The translations under genes were made by a program, and so were the position numbers. This document shows, in pieces, positions 61,000-64,000 of a stretch of 64,000 nucleotides of DNA; position 1 is the stretch's first letter, and the number at the start of each line of letters is the position of its first letter. Origin of the DNA: Terebella lapidaria (lineage: Eukaryota > Annelida > Polychaeta > Terebellida > Terebellidae); NCBI GenBank assembly GCA_949152475.1, contig OX424563.1, forward strand, positions 24,215,001 to 24,279,000, in the 5' to 3' direction. The notes under the pieces are model-generated. The model did no database searches and had not been told where the DNA came from. It saw nothing but the letters and a program-made list of their open reading frames with translations.

Positions 61000-61510
61000 C
61001 ATATATATATTTCATATTAAACATGACTTGTGAAATGACTTGATTGAGGCGTACTCACATCAACTTTTATGACTACAAGCAGTCATTTGGGAAATTTTGT
61101 TCATTTGAACAGGCGGTTCACGCGTCAATACATGAACTGTATCCATCACACACAGATGTAAACACAGCATAAAATGCAGGATGGATTGACAACTCCATAC
61201 ATCACTAAATATTTTCTCATACCTACCCCATTTATGCAGACACAAACTAGAGAATGTACTCAATGTGGAAATTTGAGGCCAATTTGTTTACATTCGAGTT
61301 TGATGGATACACTTCGTTTGTCTACATGTATATACAAAACTGGCATGAAATGTGTGTTAAAACGCATGAAAAGACAACTCGGACGGCTTGTAAGCGTCGG
61401 AAATCAATGTGCATATGCTTTATTATCTTGTATTAGATGTGTTGCACTAAGTTTAGTTTTGATGAAAATATTGCATACATCCAAAGGCAGTTGCTTTACA
61501 TATACTTCAA
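61000..61510. mobile_element. Foldback MITE, diverged copy 3
   Basis: Co-linear with 7695-8232: atattaaacatgac, gcgtactcacatcaa, gttcatttgaacaggcggtt, ctgtatccatcacacac.gatgtaaaca, tttacattcgagtttgatgg, atacacttcgtttg, ttgcatacat and aaggcagttgctt. Terminal repeats are eroded. Confidence 0.7.
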
Positions 61511-62803
61511 AGTGTCAAATATTCATAAGTTCATTCCCATCACACCATAACTTAGAAAAGCGGCAAGAATTGGTATGAGCTGTGAAGGAAACGTAACACG
61601 AATTTTTTGATAATTTGAGTAAATGGATACATAAATGGATTCATTTGTCCCGGTACAAAATCTGTGATATTCATCTACTCAAATGAGCAGAAATATTTCA
61701 AGGACTGCGTTTAGTCATAAATGTTACTCAACACCCACTTCACATATTTGACACCGAATATATTTCCCAGAATAACTGAATACAGTTTCGTCCGGTAGCT
61801 ATAATAAATACGTTGGTCATGAAAATTGACCAAAATGCTTCAATTAGTATATCAATTGTGAAGGTATTGTTATGATTCTTGTATCGTGCTTACATTCTGT
61901 ATATATTGTGTATATTTTCTAATGAATTATTCTATGAGTATTACGAAATTATTATAGAACTGAACACAAAATAGGTTAATCCGAAATAATGAGAAACGTT
62001 GTATCAGAATATAAAATATCAGTCATATATTACAGAATAAATGTACGATATAAATATTATACTAGATATATGTATCGTTGCTCGCTAGTGACACCACAAT
62101 TATCATCGAGAAATTAAATAGTATTTTGTTGAGGGCCTTTTGCACATTCGAGGTGCTAGTTGGTTCGAGTATCAATGGGTTGAACGTGTTAAATACTATC
62201 TCCATTAGTTTTACATGTGAAATTGGTTTTTTTCCTGGAACTACAGTTTTTAGCATATAAATTCGCCAGTCAGTCATTGAGTGAAATATGAGGTTTTTGC
62301 GATATTGATATGCACCTTCAACGCACACTGATTACACGTTTTTCAACATAAAATATATTAATATTTGCATAAAATAGGATACAATTTTATTTCATGTCAG
62401 TGCAGAAAAAAATGTCTTATTTTTTCAAGTGCTATTGACTGACAATTAACAAATATATATAATGACACGAGGAAATGATGAAGAAAAATATTCGGACATT
62501 TAAGACAGATAAGTCACAGATGTCACATATTGCTTATGTCAGCGCCCTTCAGAAATTTGATTTTGTCAACAGGGTGAAAATAACAATTTGGTTTAAACTT
62601 AATATGAAGTTTCCACAATTCACCAATCTAACACTATCTGGGACAATCCGAATATGTAACCTTTTATCTGGTTACATATGTGCATAAAGTGTATAAAAAT
62701 TGCCTGAACAAATTTTGAAGAAATGACCGCAAAAAATCAGCATTTCATCATCATAAGAGGTTAAATGTCCATTGAAAAAGATGCAAAAACAAGGGCCGAA
62801 GAT
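61511..62803. other. Intergenic, nothing recognised
   Basis: AT-rich sequence with short open frames on both strands (61174-61578, 62062-62328 and 62475-62687), none with recognisable features. Confidence 0.4.
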
Positions 62804-64000
62804 AGGTTACCGGACAATGTTTAATATTTTAGATGTTAGCCAGGTCACTGGTTGAATTCAAGGTCAAGAGAATATTCAGCATATATAACATTAAGCATAT
62901 ATCATGTCCACAGTTGATTGCTAAGCTGTAAATTCAATAATCAGAGAGATATTAACAATTTTGTGCTGTGGCCTTGAAAATGAAGGTGCAAAGGTCAAAT
63001 TCAAGATCATCAAAATATTCAATGTATATCATTTTCTATATCATGTCCACAATTGATTCCCAAGCCATACAGTCAATAGAGGAGCTAGATATGAGCCAGT
63101 TTGTCCTTGGACCTTGAAAATGAGGTCAGAGGTCAAATTCAAGGTCACGAGAATATTCAGCATATATCATTTCCTATATGTCCTCAATTGATTCCTAAGC
63201 TGTAAAATCGATAATAAGTGAGATATTAGCCATTTTGTCCTGTGACCTTGAAAATGAGGTCAAATTCAAGGTCATGGCAATAATCTGCATATATCATTTC
63301 CTATATGGTCATAATTGATTGCTAAGCTGTAAAGTCGATAACAAGCGAGATATTAGCCATTTTGTCCTGTGACCTTGAAAATGAGTTCGAAGGTCAAATT
63401 CAAGGTCATCAGAATATTCAGCATATATCATTTCCTATATGTCCACAATTGATTCCTAAGCTGTAGAGTCGATAATAAGCGAGATATAAGCCATTTTGTG
63501 CTCTGACCTTGAAACTGAGGTCAGAGGTCAAATTCAAGGTCACGAGAATATTCAGCATATATTATTTCCTATATGTCCACAATTGATTCCTAAGCTGTAG
63601 AGTCGATAATAAGCGAGATATAAGCCATTTTGTGCTCTGACCTTGAAACTGAAGTCAGAGGTCAAATTCAAGGTCACGAGAATATTCAGCATATATCATT
63701 TCCTATATGTCCACGATTGATTCCTTGTCTCTAATCTCAATATCAAGTGAGATATTAGGCATAATTGTGCCCATTATAAAGCATAGGAGAATTTAACATG
63801 GGAAAGTCCCATTTGGGCCGAGTTTGGGCCAAAATGGCCCACTTCGAGCGATTCAAGCGCAACGAAATTTATAGACATCATAGAAGTACATATGAGGAGA
63901 AAATAAAAAACTAAAAAATACCTCCTTCTTGAATTATTTTTAAGTATTTTTCTGCAAAATTTCAGAAAAATTCGCCCGTAAACAAAAAAGATAAAAATGT
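62804..64000 (+). mobile_element. Hairpin-ended half-site element, copy d (runs off window)
   Basis: Begins AGGTTACCGGAC (62804-62815), followed by about six ~145-bp units of the TGACCTTGAAAATGAGGTCA / TTCAAGGTCA type. The gggaaagtcccatttgggcc and gcccacttcgagcgattcaa blocks follow from about 63797. The gacgg tail and terminal hairpin lie beyond the window. Confidence 0.8.

Noticed and set aside
1..64000. tRNA, rRNA or other structured RNA genes
   Set aside because: I looked for tRNA box-B-like GGTTCGAATCC and rRNA-like stretches on both strands and saw none I could support by eye.

Overview
The window is AT-rich nuclear DNA of an animal. It has intron-containing genes with GT-AG splice sites, signal peptides and TATA-type promoters, and a very high load of transposons and satellites. 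The dispersed families (charged Helitron polyprotein, Penelope-like RT, gacggacgg-rich elements with hairpin ends, GGCCGCC-rich repeats) point to a marine invertebrate. I cannot fix the phylum from sequence alone.

Layout. 1-6.1 kb: minus-strand Helitron polyprotein (cysteine-protease-like domain, charged 21-residue repeats, zinc/DUF6570-like region, HUH Rep, Pif1 helicase) broken by three frameshifts and cut by the window edge. 6.1-16.1 kb: a ~133-bp tandem array holding a 538-bp foldback MITE, a 481-bp hAT-type MITE with a perfect 8-bp target duplication, then three copies of a hairpin-ended element carrying ~140-bp repeats full of nuclear-receptor-like half sites. 17.0-22.4 kb: gene 1, a three-exon gene for a small secreted, probably GPI-anchored protein. 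23.6-32.0 kb: a long-inverted-repeat structure enclosing a nearly intact reverse transcriptase (25.0-27.3 kb) and a scrambled LINE fossil (27.5-29.8 kb). 33.8-49.1 kb: a ~110-bp satellite (A) interrupted by a 14-kb satellite-filled foldback element with inverted ends and an apparent 8-bp target duplication. Inside are a GCTACT-rich array (B), a ~95-bp array (C), and a near-exact 4.37-kb tandem duplication of B+C. 51.8-60.4 kb: gene 2 (paralogue of gene 1) and gene 3 (related 5' half joined to a transmembrane segment and a PPxY tail; frameshifted in its ectodomain). 61-64 kb: another MITE and another copy of the half-site array.

The host content is a small tandem family. Genes 1 and 2 share a four-cysteine ectodomain, with the motif pattern GYYLY...YWYIGD..VCDG, and a hydrophobic C-terminus that looks like a GPI-attachment signal. 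Gene 3 keeps the same promoter, signal peptide and exon phases but is membrane-spanning. A GPI/secreted form beside a transmembrane form with a WW-binding tail suggests a cell-surface recognition family that diversified by tandem duplication and exon shuffling. This is inference. The 14-kb satellite element and other transposons separate gene 1 from genes 2 and 3.
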